Positions 1-11,469 of a stretch of 64,000 nucleotides of DNA are shown here, in pieces (positions within the stretch are counted from its first letter, which is position 1; the number at the start of each line of letters is the position of its first letter). Below the pieces are notes generated by a model. That model did not search any database. It was not told where the DNA came from and saw only the letters and a program-made list of their open reading frames with translations. The DNA is taken from contig OW051493.1 of assembly GCA_932521035.1 (NCBI GenBank), forward strand, positions 5,456,001 through 5,520,000, given 5' to 3'. This stretch comes from Oscheius dolichura (Eukaryota; Nematoda; Chromadorea; Rhabditida; Rhabditidae). The position numbers and the translations under genes were made by a program.

Positions 1-993
1 CACTGCAAGTCGGCCGACTTCTCCGGCAACGACGTGCCCCTGCACATCTCCGTTCGCTTCGACGAGGGCAAGGTCCGTCTTATCGCCTTGTTTGTCCACC
101 ATTTGGCCGTTTCAGATCGTGTTGAACTCTTTCTCGAACGGCGAGTGGGGCAAGGAGGAGAGGAAGTCGAACCCGATCAAGAAGGGCGACTCCTTCGACA
201 TCCGCATCCGCGCCCACGACGACCGCTTCCAGGTCATCATCGACCAGAAGGAGTTCAAGGACTACGAGCACCGTCTGCCGCTGGGCACCATCAGCCACCT
301 CTCGATCGACGGCGACCTCTACCTCAACTACGTGCACTGGGGAGGAAAATACTACGTGAGTCTCAGGGAGCCGGGCATCTTCATTTCTTTGCCATTCCCA
401 TCCGAACGAGGCATATAAAGGCCTCTCAAACCAATACAAACAGAAGACCGTTGACAAACGGCAAACAGAGCGTGACTCGGGGCGACACAACTTCGGTTAA
501 CTCGCAACAATTCCAGCCGGTCCCCTATGAGAGCGGAATCGCTCAGGGACTCGCCGTCGGCAAGACTCTCCTCATCTTCGGAACTGTTGAGAAGAAGGCT
601 AAGCGGTGAGATTAGGCCGGGTGCCGTGTTGACGGCTGCATTTCAGCTTCAACATCAACCTTCTCCGCAAGAATGGAGACATCGCTCTGCATTTCAATCC
701 TCGTTTCGACGAGAAGACTGTCATTCGCAACGCCCTTCAGGCCAATGAATGGGGAAACGAGGAGCGCGAGGGAAAGCTGCCCTTCGAGAAGGGAGTTGGA
801 TTTGACCTCGCTATTACCAACGAGGCTTACGCTTTCCAGGTAAAACAAGTAGACAGAAAGAAAACAAAGAATACTTCAGATCTTCATCAATGGAGAACGC
901 TTCGCTTCCTTCGCTCATCGCAGCGACCCTAACGACATTACTGGTCTTCAGATCCAGGGTGATCTCGAGCTCACTGGAATTCAGATCCAATAA
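1..993 (+). CDS. lec-1: Tandem-repeat galectin, 3' part of gene (LEC-1-like)
   Basis: This is a secreted or cytosolic beta-galactoside-binding lectin with two carbohydrate-recognition domains. The visible exons are 1..72, 116..355, 517..605, 647..839 and 880..993, giving 235 residues to the TAA; the 5' end lies outside the window. The first domain shows the galectin sugar-binding signature around WGKEERK, and the second shows WGNEERE in the matching place. Both are followed by the typical FDIRI/FDLAI beta-strand and the FQV/FQI strand. A VPYESG linker separates the domains, as in the 32-kDa nematode galectin. The similarity to C. elegans LEC-1 (from memory) is very high, so the family call is safe. 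Codon use is strongly GC-ending, unlike the AT-richer genes just downstream. A consensus poly(A) signal follows at 1121. Confidence 0.95.
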
Positions 994-1120
994 TTTCCTA
1001 TCTCTGCCCCTTTCGATACTCTTTTCCTTCTGCTTCTTGCAATATGGTTTGCTAGACACTCTCTGACGTATAATAACAATCATAATAGTCTCTTTTCCAA
1101 TCTCTTTCGGTATCTTTTTA

Positions 1121-1126
1121 AATAAA
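1121..1126 (+). terminator. Poly(A) signal of the galectin gene
   Basis: This AATAAA hexamer lies 128 nt after the galectin stop codon and is the first on that strand. Confidence 0.6.
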
Positions 1127-1328
1127 TTGTTGGTTCCTTGAAACGTCTACGATAAACACGGGAATAACAAGGCGGGATATGTATATAATTTATGTATTAA
1201 TCATAGATGACGATTTCGTCGTCGTCATCTGTCTCTGATCTGCTTAATGATCGTGAAGAAGAACTTTGAGACCGAGAACGGCTATTATATGAAGTATCTG
1301 GAAATTCCGAGTTTTGGTTTCAAAAGCG

Positions 1329-1787
1329 TTAACCTTCTTCTCTTTCTATATCTTCACTGTATCTAGCGCTATCGTCATCTTCACGGTTTGAATGACTAGA
1401 TTCGCTTTCTGAGCTAGAACTTGTTGGTATATCGTCACCTAAAACACAACATGTAGGCTATATATAAGCACTTACCCTCTAAAATAGCGTTAATTCTTCG
1501 TTTAGACATGCCTTCCAATTCATCGCTTATTAAGCTTATGACTTCTTTTTTAGAACGGTTCTTAAAACTAGGTTCACGTTGTTATTATTGCTTACCTTCA
1601 GATATTCTGGAAGCATTCCTACAACAAGGTCCCAACTTAAACTGTTAACAGCTATAGAAGCCAACAATTTCCGATCCTCGACTAGATCTTCCAGCGGAAT
1701 TTTCTCTTTATGAACACGTTTCTCTGCCGGTGAATCTGTTGAATCACTTCGACGCTTTGATTCCGAGTTTCTCTGATCACCACCCAT
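1329..1787 (-). CDS. CAAP1-like protein (caspase activity and apoptosis inhibitor 1 family)
   Basis: The CDS is complement(join(1329..1438,1476..1560,1596..1787)), 128 residues. The conserved core runs from about residue 35 to 90: a stretch ending MLPEYLK, then a helix leading to LISDELEGMSKRRI, then ILEGDD. This matches the pattern of the human CAAP1 core (MLPDVLK ... LSEKKI ... ILEGDN), as I remember it. The N-terminus is charged and rich in Ser/Lys, and the C-terminus is Ser/Glu/Asp-rich. Human CAAP1 is reported to restrain caspase activity; whether this applies in nematodes is unknown. The gene lies only about 160 nt downstream of the fibrillarin stop on the same strand, with a TTCTTAG acceptor just before the ATG, so it may be the second gene of an operon. 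The exon joins keep phase throughout. Confidence 0.75.
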
Positions 1788-1945
1788 TATTTCTAAGAAG
1801 TTATATTTGTGTAGCCCATTTTGAAAGAAGAACAAGAGGATATATCCGTGAAGATTTATAACAAAAAGGATCAGATAGAAACATTTAGTCAGCAACGTAA
1901 CAACAAAGTACAACGAGAAAATCAACAAAGTGCTAACAATGGTAT

Positions 1946-3211
1946 TTAATTTTTACCCTTCTTGGCGGCTCTGTACTCAGCAACAACAACGGCGTGGTCT
2001 CGTTCATATGGCTCCAGAGTAACTTGTTCACGAGGCTTGAATTTTTCTTCCTTCAACTTGTTTACTTCCCCAGCAAACACTGCTTCTGCCTCAGCAGTCG
2101 AATCGATACAATTTGCCTTGATAGAGATGACAGCATATCCACCATTCTTCAGGAAATTATGAGCGTTCAGTGCGACAATACGAGCTTGGTCTGGTTGTGC
2201 TACATCAGCAAATATAGTATCAACCATTCCTAAACATACAATTGAAAAGTGAAATATTTCAACACGTACCTACTAGCATCCTATATTTGTGTGGATGCCT
2301 AGCATCCTCGACAATTGGTACAATATTAGGTCTCTTTTTTGCTACATTAAGGAGGTCACGGCCTGAGCGATGAGAAAATTCAACAGCATAAACAATTCCT
2401 TCCTGGAAAAATAAGGAGTGTTTTAAGGAACAAGGCATTTATGGAACCGATAAAATAAAAGACTTACAGGTCCGACGAGATCAGAGCAGTGAGATACTGT
2501 GGTTCCGGAGGCAGCTCCGAGATAAAGCAATTTTGATCCAGGTTGAATGTGAACATTTTCAAGACCTCCCATCATGGCGGCAGCCAACTTGGAGCGGAAA
2601 GGATTCCAAACTCTGTATTCCACAGCTGTTCCACTATCGTCGTTGACGCTGACTCTCTTTTCTCCGTAAACGCTTTCTCCAGGCACCATGTTAATTGTTG
2701 CTAAGGCATCTTCTTTGCCTTTCACAATGAAAACACCTGGAAAAAACGATGAAACTTTCACATATTTCTAAAAATATACCTTTGTAACGATGTTGCTCTA
2801 CCACTACGGTCTTTCCTCCTCTCATACCGCCTCTAGGAGAACCACCTCCACGAGGTGATCCGCGCCCACGGGGTGAGCCACCACGACCTCGTGGAGAAAA
2901 GCCTCTAGGTGAGCCGCTAAAATCGTTTTCGATTATTTGTCAGAAAAATATAAGCAATCATCTTTAAACTAACTTACCGTCCTCCACGATCGCCTCCTCT
3001 TCCACCACGGAAACCTCCGCGGTCACCACCACCACGGAATCCTCCTCCTCTACCACCGCGGTCTCCGCCGCGTCCACCACGAAAACCTGTAATTGTAAAT
3101 TAGAATCCATTTTATAAAAAGCGGGGCAAGCAATAAATATTTTTTTTTCGAAAGAATTGCAAAATACTAACCTCCACCACCTCCACGTGGACTAAATTCT
3201 GGGCGACCCAT
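1946..3211 (-). CDS. fib-1: Fibrillarin, box C/D snoRNP 2'-O-methyltransferase
   Basis: The CDS is complement(join(1946..2229,2270..2402,2468..2736,2780..2916,2978..3086,3172..3211)), 323 residues. Fibrillarin methylates ribose 2'-hydroxyls of pre-rRNA, guided by box C/D snoRNAs in the nucleolus. The first ~85 residues form a Gly/Arg-rich domain. The methyltransferase domain then shows [21 protein letters not shown], the SAM-binding [12 protein letters not shown], and [18 protein letters not shown]. The length matches the usual 320-350 residues. The 5' UTR has a consensus acceptor (minus-strand ATTTTACAG) 20 nt upstream of the ATG, fitting cis- or trans-splicing. The CAAP1-like gene follows closely downstream. 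The gene lies in an AT-richer segment than its neighbours. Confidence 0.97.
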
Positions 3212-3600
3212 TGTTGACGCTGTTGAGCTGTAAAATATAGAAATAAGTAAAGTATACCAATGCAAATCAAACCAGAAAGGTTAGAAATCTATAGAGAAAA
3301 AATGAACAATTCAAACGCGACTCGAAGATAAAAAAGGAACGCGATCGCGTTGGGTACGGTCTGTTCGTGGCAGGAGCCTGCCGCCACTTTGATTCAAAAA
3401 GAAGAAAGTATTGGAGGGTTCTTCTCTTCGAGCAGTTTTATTCTTCAAAGTTGATGGAATTATAGCCAGTAACAAAAATAGTATGGCATTATATCATTGA
3501 GCCACTATCAGCTGGTCGTGGATGAATATCTGGAAATGTCTGATAGTCGGCTTCCTGTTACCGGCAGAACTCATCGCAGAAGCTTCTCCTAATCAGATGA

Positions 3601-4095
3601 ATGACCTTGGTAGTTGTCTTGGGCGACAGTAAGCGTTCTTGTTTTTCAGTAGGAGAAGAAAATTGGGGCCATGGGGTAAAAGAGCCAAAGATCAAGAGAG
3701 AAGACGACGATACAATTGACTTCATGGATAATGGAAATACACATTCCCTGACAAACCGCGGCCCTGCCGATTCCTCAGTTGGAAGAACCCACAACGGGTC
3801 CACTACTCCTGGTTCGTATCATTCGGGGAATACCAAGGATCCGCTCTCGAAGGGAGTCCACAAAAAAGTCGAGAGACTTCCAGCCACGTATGAAATGGAC
3901 TTCATTGTTCCCAAATCATCTTTTAGTACTTTCTGGGCCCTGCTGATCCTCGCTTCGGTTGTCTTCGTCGGCGGTCTGGTGGGGATGACTGTCAGTGTGC
4001 ATCTGTTGAAGAAGAAGAAGGCCGCGGCGGCGAAGGAGGAGGAGGAGGAGGAGGACAGCGATATCGAGACCGAGTCAGAAGACGAACCGGAGTGA
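3601..4095 (+). CDS. Predicted single-pass membrane protein with acidic tail, unknown function
   Basis: This uninterrupted frame of 164 residues has no family I recognise. It shows a polar Ser/Asn/Gly-rich N-terminal half, one hydrophobic segment at about residues 108-134 (FWALLILASVVFVGGLVG), a KKKK stop-transfer cluster, then poly-Glu and an acidic tail ending EDEPE. There is no clear signal peptide, so topology is undecided. The start is uncertain: a good acceptor-like TTTTTCAG ends near 3650, so the true N-terminus may come from an upstream exon, or translation may begin at the ATG at 3724. A poly(A) signal lies at 4117. Its position between fibrillarin (divergent) and a long non-coding stretch says little about its role. 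Confidence 0.55.
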   Translation: MTLVVVLGDSKRSCFSVGEENWGHGVKEPKIKREDDDTIDFMDNGNTHSLTNRGPADSSVGRTHNGSTTPGSYHSGNTKDPLSKGVHKKVERLPATYEMDFIVPKSSFSTFWALLILASVVFVGGLVGMTVSVHLLKKKKAAAAKEEEEEEDSDIETESEDEPE

Positions 4096-4116
4096 TTCTG
4101 AGGGGAAATAGTTCTG

Positions 4117-4122
4117 AATAAA
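4117..4122 (+). terminator. Poly(A) signal after the acidic-tail membrane protein
   Basis: This AATAAA lies 22 nt after the stop codon at 4093-4095. Confidence 0.5.
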
Positions 4123-7100
4123 GTTTGCGACAAGCTGTGTCCCTGCCCCCTCCCCCCAAAGACCAAAATATCCCCCCGGGGCCCTGTGTGTACCTCTAGA
4201 ATTTCAGCCATTTCGATCTAATTGTATTCCTCCGGGCCCACGGCTGTTTACCTTTCAATTATCTCTTGAAATGTTGCTGAAATTTGAACAAATGACGCCG
4301 TAGTCATCACCCGGAGACGGTGACTCGCCCTCGAACAAGTTGCGTAACCCCGAGCTCTTTCAATTAACATTTATGGCGCTCGAGCCGGGTCAGAATATCT
4401 CAAAGGAGGAGGGGTGTCCTCCCCCGCCGGTGGAATTGCCGCTGCCCGGTGACGGGCCCCTGAAATAGACTCCTGGGGTAATCGGACCTGGTCGTTCTCA
4501 AAGAGGTTCAACGACGCGTTAAAACGGATGGCCGGTGGCAATTGTCGTCGATATGGCCGCCTACCGTATGGGTGTCCCCCGTCCGGTCGGCCATTTGTCA
4601 GCGTGCCCCAGGCTACCGTGACGCGGCCCCCAGCCCTTTGATGGTCATCCCACACGACTCCCAAACGGCCGGTCGTTCATACCAAATGCATCCATCCAGT
4701 TCTCTTTTTCTCAAATTTCCCCCTCTCCGAGGGCCATACTTCGCCTCCGGAAAACAGCCCCAAGACGTCAGTCGCATCTGTTTTCTCGAGAGAACAAGGC
4801 CTTTCCTCGACTGACGTAAAAAGAGGACCTCTCCCTGGCGGAATTCATTATTACCGCATAATTCATGGCTTCTCGTAACAGGGCTGCGAGTGTTTTTAGA
4901 AGCAGTGTGGTCGAACAAAAGAGGACAGCAAGCCGTCTGCTCTCGATACAGTTGCTCCCTGATGTCTCCTCCGTCTGCCGCCGCCTTCTCCCGGCCTTGT
5001 CCTCCCGCCCGCTACCTCCGTCCTCTTTAAATTTCCTTTAAAGTTTTGTGACAGACGAACACAATATGTGAATAATGGCCGAGGTGTCGCCATGGTCGCC
5101 ATTTGTATTCAAGGAACTATCCCGAAGGGGGCGCCTCCAGGGCTGCCCCCTTCCTGGAACGACCATTTGCCGTGTCCCGGCTGCTCTATTATTCCATTGG
5201 AGAGGTTCAAAAAGTTTGTCATGTCTCCCGGGCCATGGCAATATGTTAGAAATTGTTTTCGCCTACGTGGAGACTTTGATGGCCGAGGCGTTAATTTGTC
5301 CTTCTCCCGATTACTCTAACAGCTCGGCCCACACTTCCCCGTCGTCTGCCTTCTGGGAGGATGGCCTCTCCTGGGAGGACGGCCTCTTCTGGAAGGACAC
5401 CCCCCTTGGAAGGGGGAGCTGCTCCCTGATCTCCTCTCCTTGCACAGGTCTCTCACCTGATTATGCCGCTACTTTTACAATGGCCCGTAATTCATTCAGA
5501 GGGCGAGTGTGCTCCGAGTGATTTCTGAGTTCAGAGAGAACAGAAAGTACACGGCTCTAATGGCCGCCGTCCCCCCGGCCAGCCTGTAATCTCGACAATT
5601 GCTCATGTACTCGTCCCCGTTACAGCACCCCCGTAATGGTCTTCCACGTAATTTGCCGGAGTCTCGAATGAAATTCAATCTGGCGGCCAATTTCTCCAGG
5701 TATCGTGATATCAGCTGGGTGGGCCCGATGAACTGGAAAATAAGATCTGTCCCCCACCCACACCGTCAAACAATGACGTGAGGGGCACAGAGACCTTTCC
5801 GACCCAGTAGATCGCCCCTCCATTCATGTTTTATTCTCTGACCCGGAGATGTTCTTGACAGCTCTGAAGACGACACCTCCCCCGTGGGCTCTGATTCAAA
5901 CACGGGATACCTTCCAAGGGGGGTGACTGTAGGGGGCCGGACTGCACCCGAGGGGTATCCGTGGGATAAGTAGTTCCCGGTTCTTGCTGCTACTTGGCCC
6001 ACACAATTATGGAAATCACAGCCGCCTCCTGTAGATGACGTTGCGGGGGCCCAACTTCTGGGGGCGGGACCCTTCCAGTCGACGGGGTCGACCGCAATCC
6101 AACCCGCCATTTCATCTCTTTCCAATGATTGCAGCTCATTGTTCTCCTCTCCCTCTGGCTCTCCCTTCGGGCCGTGCCCTCCTCTTCTGTCATAGCTAAC
6201 TAGGGAGGAAGGCCGAGTGACGCGGGGGCCTCCTCCTGTCAGGGAGTAAGGGATAGTGTGTACACATCCCTGAGTGGGACATTTCCGAGAGGAACTAAGC
6301 TTTGCTAGAAGTCCTCCTCCCGGAAGTTTGAATCGGAACTCGAGTTGTTGAGCCATTGCAAAGTCATTGAAAAGGGGCCCCCCAGTTCCGGGCCGAAGTT
6401 CGGCCGACAAGACAGACACACAACATATGGCTGGGCCACGTCGTCGACGTCTTCGAACAGCTGAAAAGACTCATCTAATTGAGCCAGCAAAACATTCGCA
6501 TCATGTACAAACGGCGTCATCCTCCTCCCCCCTCTGGCCCCTTGACCAATTCAGTTCTGATCGGCTCTCCTCTAATCTCCATGAAATGCCCACCCTCTTC
6601 AATTAACCCGGTGGACCCTAAATAGACACGTTTTCTCGTCTCAAGTGTTCCCAGAAGCGACCTGACAACAGTAGCCAAGAGCCGCCACATAAAATAAAGA
6701 TGGACGGCCTCTTCTTTCGCCACTCCCTATTGCAAGAGGTGTCCTCCTCCGGACCATTGGAACAGGGACAATCCCCCTTCCCCTCGTGTTCTTATTGCTA
6801 ATCGGATTCGGCTTCCTCGAAGAGGCTTTAAAAAGGAGCTCCGTATCCATCAAATTCCCATTGATCCCGGATCTTTGTTAGTTCGAAACCATAGTTTACT
6901 TCGAGGTAGTCTCTGTTTATTTTCGAGGGGGCCATAACTGGAAATGACGACGAATTCTACGGATTCTCGTAGTTTCTCTCCTCTTCTCCCTATCTACTTA
7001 TTTTTCTAATCAGTTGCTCCAAAAACTAGGTGATCTGATCTATCATTTCTGAACTTTTTCCGTGATTACATCATTAACTATGTGTATCTCCCGCCTATAA

Positions 7101-7958
7101 TAGTGGCCACAGGTGGAATGACTGAACTGGCATCCGGTTTGCACCTGCACTTCAGTTCAGACCTCAATGCCCTCCGCCCTCCCGGTTGAATCAGATGATA
7201 CTTCCAAATAGAAAGAGTCTCGTGGTCCCTATTCACAACACAGAAGAGCACTTCTTTCAAAGTCTTTCGAGGGGCAGACTATAGCCCCCGTCAGAGATGG
7301 CCTGACCTGACCCCGGCTACAATATCCCTCGTTTTCTTCTATTCTTGACGTCGCTATTCTGTTATTCTGTGTGTTGGAGACCCTCGTTTTCGACTGTCTT
7401 TGTTGCTCCGCAAACAAGCGACCCCCTTGGAGCGACCACGTCACAGTATGGGATTAGAGGAGGGGACACTTCCTGTTCGTCCGGGGCTTCCTCCCAATGT
7501 CCAGCTGCTTCAAATAGAAGGCTTTATTCCCGCCCGGCTGCTTCCCGGAATGTACACATCTACAATCTTTCCATCTCTTATCCCCCCCGTAAATAGGAAG
7601 TACCCTCGACAACTATTACACGTAGAATATTACTCCGGGAATTGGATTAACCGTCTGCGGCATTGTCTCCCCGGTGCCCCCTGAATTCGATACCTCCTCC
7701 GTCATATCCTGTCTCCACCTTCAGCTGCTTTTTCTATTCTCAGAGCTCCGAGTTTAGTCACCTGTGTGAGTCTCTCCCCGTCACTCTGGTCCCTATCGTT
7801 CCTGCCCCCCCCTGAGGAAGTGTCTGCCGCTGACATCTGGGTCCTTCCTCCTCTCGGCCGTCCTCCACCTGTCTACCAAACAACATCCTCTCTTATTAGA
7901 ACTGCTCTCCTCCTTTTCAACTTGTCCTCTTCCAAAAAGTCTCCTTCAGGTAGTAAAA
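4123..7958. other. Long intergenic stretch, no gene recognised
   Basis: These 3.8 kb carry no set of exons joinable in phase and no protein family I recognise. The plus strand is pyrimidine-rich with many CCTCC/CCCCC runs. Stop codons are sparse because of the GC content, which produces chance frames (the longest is 217 codons on the minus strand near 5.8-6.4 kb). It lies directly upstream of the flp-16 neuropeptide gene, so cell-specific enhancers are plausible, but no specific site could be assigned. Confidence 0.5.
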
Positions 7959-8540
7959 ATGATCAGTTCCCAGCTGTTGGCCGTGCTCGTCTGTGTCCTC
8001 TTGGCGTTGGTCTACTCCGCCCCAGCCGGCGAATCTTTAAGTGAGTGTTTTTCTTGGAAGAACGCCTCACGCAAACTGCTTCCTGTATTGGATTGTTCTT
8101 TCCTCCAAAAATGAGAGACTGCCAATTGCTATCCTCGTAATCGCCGCTCATTGCTCACTGGGGACGACCATCCCACGGAGAGCGAGTGTGGCTATTTGCG
8201 CCGTCGACAAATGTAAATCCTTCTCGATTACGAATGGAGAAAGATTCATGAGGACACGGGAAGTCGCTCTAATGGGGAAGTTTTCAGAAGCCGAGGATGT
8301 GGCCCGATACCTGGCGGAACGCGATAGACAGATGGAGAACACCCTCAGGGACCAGGGATACCCCCTGTACGACACCGGTGAGACTGGCCCCCTCCTCCCC
8401 CTTCTAACCAGCCAATTCCAGAAGATGTGCCGTTGCAGCCGATGGATAAACGAGCCCAGACTTTTGTGCGGTTCGGCAAACGAGCCCAGACGTTCGTGCG
8501 GTTCGGGAAGAGGGCGCAGACCTTCGTCCGGTTCGGCTAA
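7959..8540 (+). CDS. flp-16: FMRFamide-like neuropeptide precursor (three AQTFVRFG copies)
   Basis: The CDS is join(7959..8040,8288..8377,8422..8540), 96 residues. The first exon encodes a hydrophobic signal peptide (LLAVLVCVLLALVYSAPA). The middle exon encodes an acidic spacer. The last exon encodes three adjacent AQTFVRFG units separated by KR dibasic sites, each Gly being the amide donor. The third copy is followed directly by the stop. C. elegans flp-16 yields AQTFVRFamide and GQTFVRFamide, so identification is firm. The peptides would be cleaved by proprotein convertase and amidated in dense-core vesicles, then act on GPCRs of neurons or muscle. Intron 1 is 247 nt, long for this window. 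A poly(A) signal follows at 8625. Confidence 0.95.
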
Positions 8541-8624
8541 CCTCCTCCTCCACCCATCCTCCCCGCCTATAGATAGCCCCTCTCCTCTTCCACTTCGTGT
8601 CGCTTCATCCACATCCGAGGCTCC

Positions 8625-8630
8625 AATAAA
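8625..8630 (+). terminator. Poly(A) signal of flp-16
   Basis: This AATAAA lies 85 nt past the flp-16 stop codon. Confidence 0.6.
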
Positions 8631-9884
8631 TTGTTGTTATTGTTTCACTTTATACTTTCGTCCGCATGACCATAAAGAGAAAACAACCTTAAGTGTATTT
8701 ACACCTTACCAGCTGGAGGGCATCTGGAGAGGCCCTCTCCGAAAGGGATATGTCGGGGTCTTTCTAGTATCTATCGACCCGAGGTGTTCTTCTCCCTTGT
8801 CAAAATTGGATTATCGTAATCTGACGCCTGCCGTGGCAGTGTTCCTGGAGAAGAGATAGCGCCTTTCTCGTGTGTTCCTCGTCACATTCCCTGATAAAGA
8901 TTTCCATTTCTATTTCTTCTCTTTTTATTTGGGGAAGGGGGTTATCAGCCGCCGCGTCGGCCGTCGGCTATCCGTTTCCAGTAGTTCTTCTTTTTCTCAT
9001 GTCTCCGTTGTTTTCCCCTCCTTTCCCCGTCACCCCCTCCAATAATAAGAAGTTTTCTGTTTCACAAGTGTCGACGGCCATAAAATCCCCATCAAGGCGT
9101 TTAGCGCAGCACCTTGGCCAACTGATAATGCACCCGTAACTCGTAAAAACACTTTTTCTTCCACAAAACAGCTGTAATTTGTTTCGTTTGGCCCCACTGA
9201 GGGTCAGTTTCTTCCCCTTTCCTATAGTCCACATCCTGGAGAGACCAAAGGAAAGCCGGCGAAAGGTCGAAGTCGTCTGCTCGCGTCAGGTACGTCCGAA
9301 ATGAGCTGATAGTGTGCTTATTAGGCGTCCATAAAGCCCCCATGTTGCCGTTTTCCCCCTGATTTACATGCCATTCCCACCTCGTCTAAGATGTCGGCCC
9401 AGGGCTTCCTGGCCGTTTCCCCGGCAACGACGGCTTTGTTTCTTCAAGACGTGCGAAGCCAATCCTATTGAAATTATCCTCCGATTCACGGAGGCCAGGG
9501 TGGCACGCCGCCATTCAAAGTGTTTTGTCAGCCGGCCATGACTTTTTCACCGTATGAGAGGGAGTACTCCCCTGGCTCTCTCGGTTTGTATTGTATTGTC
9601 CGAGCCGCTCTTCTAGCCGAGTGACTTCCCAGATGATGTCAACTGTCCCCTGTGCAGCGGCCACCCTCGTGATTTCCCTTTCCTTTTTTTTTCTTTAAGT
9701 TCTCTTCGGATGAGAAGTCATCGAGGATGTGCGTCAGAAAGCGCTTCTCGATTATGAGATTACATGGCTTATCCACCTTATACTCCTCCCGTTCCCCATC
9801 GACCAAGGAGACACTTATATGGGATGCCTTACCCACCCTCCCATTCTCTCTACTTCTCGTTATCTTTCCTCACAGTCTCTACTA
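8631..9884. other. Intergenic stretch up to the transposon, nothing recognised
   Basis: No exon set or RNA gene could be supported here. The short frames on both strands lack splice-compatible continuations or known motifs. Confidence 0.45.
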
Positions 9885-10100
9885 CAAGTCCGGTCAACAA
9901 GTATAGGTTCACCTCATTTTTCTCCAAAACCATCCCAAAAACTTGAGTTCCTGAAATGAGTCATACACCATTCGATAGCCCGTTCTCAAATACCCTTAAC
10001 CCCAAGAGTTCGCCCATTTTCAACCTCATATGCTAATTTTATGCCATTTTTATGAAAAATGCTCAAAATTCGATGGTCAAGAAGTATAGGTTCACCTCAG
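9885..10100. repeat. Left inverted repeat of the Tc3-like element
   Basis: This arm contains the outer site at 9892-9916 and the inner site at 10075-10099. Between them is AT-rich sequence that matches the right arm in reverse complement. Confidence 0.9.
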
Positions 10101-10182
10101 AACTTCGCGATTAGCAAGTTGTCTACCTGCAAAAAAACAGTTTTTGGACGTGCCATGAACTTTCACTTATTCTTCTGCTCCC

Positions 10183-11243
10183 ATGCCACGTGGTACTCAT
10201 CTTACTGTGGAGGAAAAGGCGAAGATAGACGCGTGGAAAGCTGTGAATCTGTCAAATCGACAGATTGCAATCAAGCTGGGGCGCAGTTGCAACGTTGTCA
10301 ACCATTATGTCAATGCAGGATATGGCTCCAAGGAACGCTGTGGCAGGCCTAGGATCCTCAGTCCAAGAGATGACCGACTCATTCAACGTGCTGCGTCGAA
10401 CAAAGCAGTTTCTCTGGGTACGATCAAAAACGATCTCCAGCTGCCTGTGTGTAAAAACACCATCAGAGATTCATTGAAAAGGAGAGGGAACATAGTGAGG
10501 GCCAAGATGATCCCTACGCCACGTCTCACCAACGTCCACAAACAGAACCGGCTCGCCTTTGCTCAATTGTACATTGCCCAAGAGACCGCCTTCTCTAAAG
10601 TTGGCCATTTCTTTTTTAAAACCTCAACTGAGAGCTTTAGTGGATCTAGAGCGATGAAAAAAAGTGGAATTTGGATGGGCCGGATGGCAACCGTTCCTAT
10701 TGGCACGTTTTGCGCAATGAGCCTCTGTTGTTCTCGAAGAGGGGTTTTGGTGGTGGAAGTGTCATGGTATGGGCAGCGTTCTGTTCCGATGGAACCGTTG
10801 GTTTGGAGTTCACCAGTTCAAAGATGAACTCTGTTGATTACCAGGGTGTCCTCCACAACCAACTGCTGCCCTACCTGAACACCAATGCCCAGCAGGGGTA
10901 TGTGTTTCAGCACGACAACGCCACCATTCATCCGCTCCACTAAACAGTGGCTAGCGGCGAGGAACGTGACAGTGATGGACTGGCCAGCGTGCAGTCCGGA
11001 TGTGAACCCCATCGAGAACCTCTGGGGCATCCTTATGCCGGAGCCAAGCAGTATGTGCCGGAGCCAAGAAGTAATACCAACGAGTTAAAGGCCGCCATCA
11101 AGAGAGAGTGGGACAATCTCGACACCACCCTCCTAAAGAACCTTTCCGCGTCTCTGCCTCGTCGTCTGTTTGACGTGGCTGTTGCTAAGGAGGAAGAACT
11201 TCTTACTGAGGCCGTACTCTACGAAATAAAGAGCTTTTGTTGA
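10183..11243 (+). pseudogene. Tc3-like transposase, frameshifted remnant
   Basis: The start MPRGTHLTVEEK and the following N-terminal paired-type helix-turn-helix DNA-binding region read in one frame to about 10600. A block around EKKWNLDGPDG, with the first catalytic-triad region, then reads in another frame from about 10650. FQHDNATIH ends in a stop near 10940, and WPACSPDVNPIENLWG, around the last catalytic acidic residues, continues in the first frame. The C-terminal part (ELKAAIKREWDNL to the end) reads in the second frame again. At least three frame changes break the gene. The length is close to that of an intact Tc3 transposase (about 330 residues), so decay is by small indels rather than large deletion. 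Confidence 0.9.
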
Positions 11244-11453
11244 GTGAACCTATACTTCTTGACCATCGGATTTTGACCATTTTTCATAAAAATGGCATAA
11301 AATTAGCATATGAGGTTGAAAATGGGCGAACTCTTGGGGTTAAGGGTATTTGAGGACGGGCTATCAAATGGTGTATGACTCATTTCAGGAACTCAGGTTT
11401 TTGGGGTGGTTTTGGAGAAAAATGATGTGAACCTATACTTGTTGACCGGACTG
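11243..11453. repeat. Right inverted repeat of the Tc3-like element
   Basis: This is the reverse complement of the left arm. The inner site is at 11244-11264 and the outer site at 11427-11448. The element ends 16 nt before the ATG at 11470. Confidence 0.9.
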
Positions 11454-11469
11454 TAGATGAAGTTTTCAG

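Larger units (their letters stand above)
9885..11453 (+). mobile_element. Tc3-like (Tc1/mariner superfamily) DNA transposon, 1569 bp, decayed
   Basis: The element is bounded by TA dinucleotides at 9883-9884 and 11454-11455, the target-site duplication of this superfamily. Its right end reads CAGTCCGG when taken inward; the left end has one extra A (CAAGTCCGG). The inverted repeats are about 215 bp. Each contains two near-identical sites, an outer one (GGTCAACAAGTATAGGTTCA) and an inner one differing at one base (CAAGAAG), which resembles the paired transposase-binding sites of Tc3. The internal gene is frameshifted, so the copy is not autonomous. Confidence 0.92.

Noticed and set aside
3499-3576. 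26-codon minus-strand frame with a segment like the start of an aldehyde dehydrogenase
   Set aside because: Too short, ends in a stop with no downstream domain, and the resemblance rests on a few residues.
5766-6419. 217-codon minus-strand open frame
   Set aside because: Low-complexity composition in a GC-rich region with few stops, no domain, no splice-linked partner, and length unlike the short exons of this genome.
8041-8859. 272-codon plus-strand open frame
   Set aside because: Runs through flp-16 intron 1, an exon in another frame, and 3' UTR; the spliced flp-16 model explains the conserved peptides.
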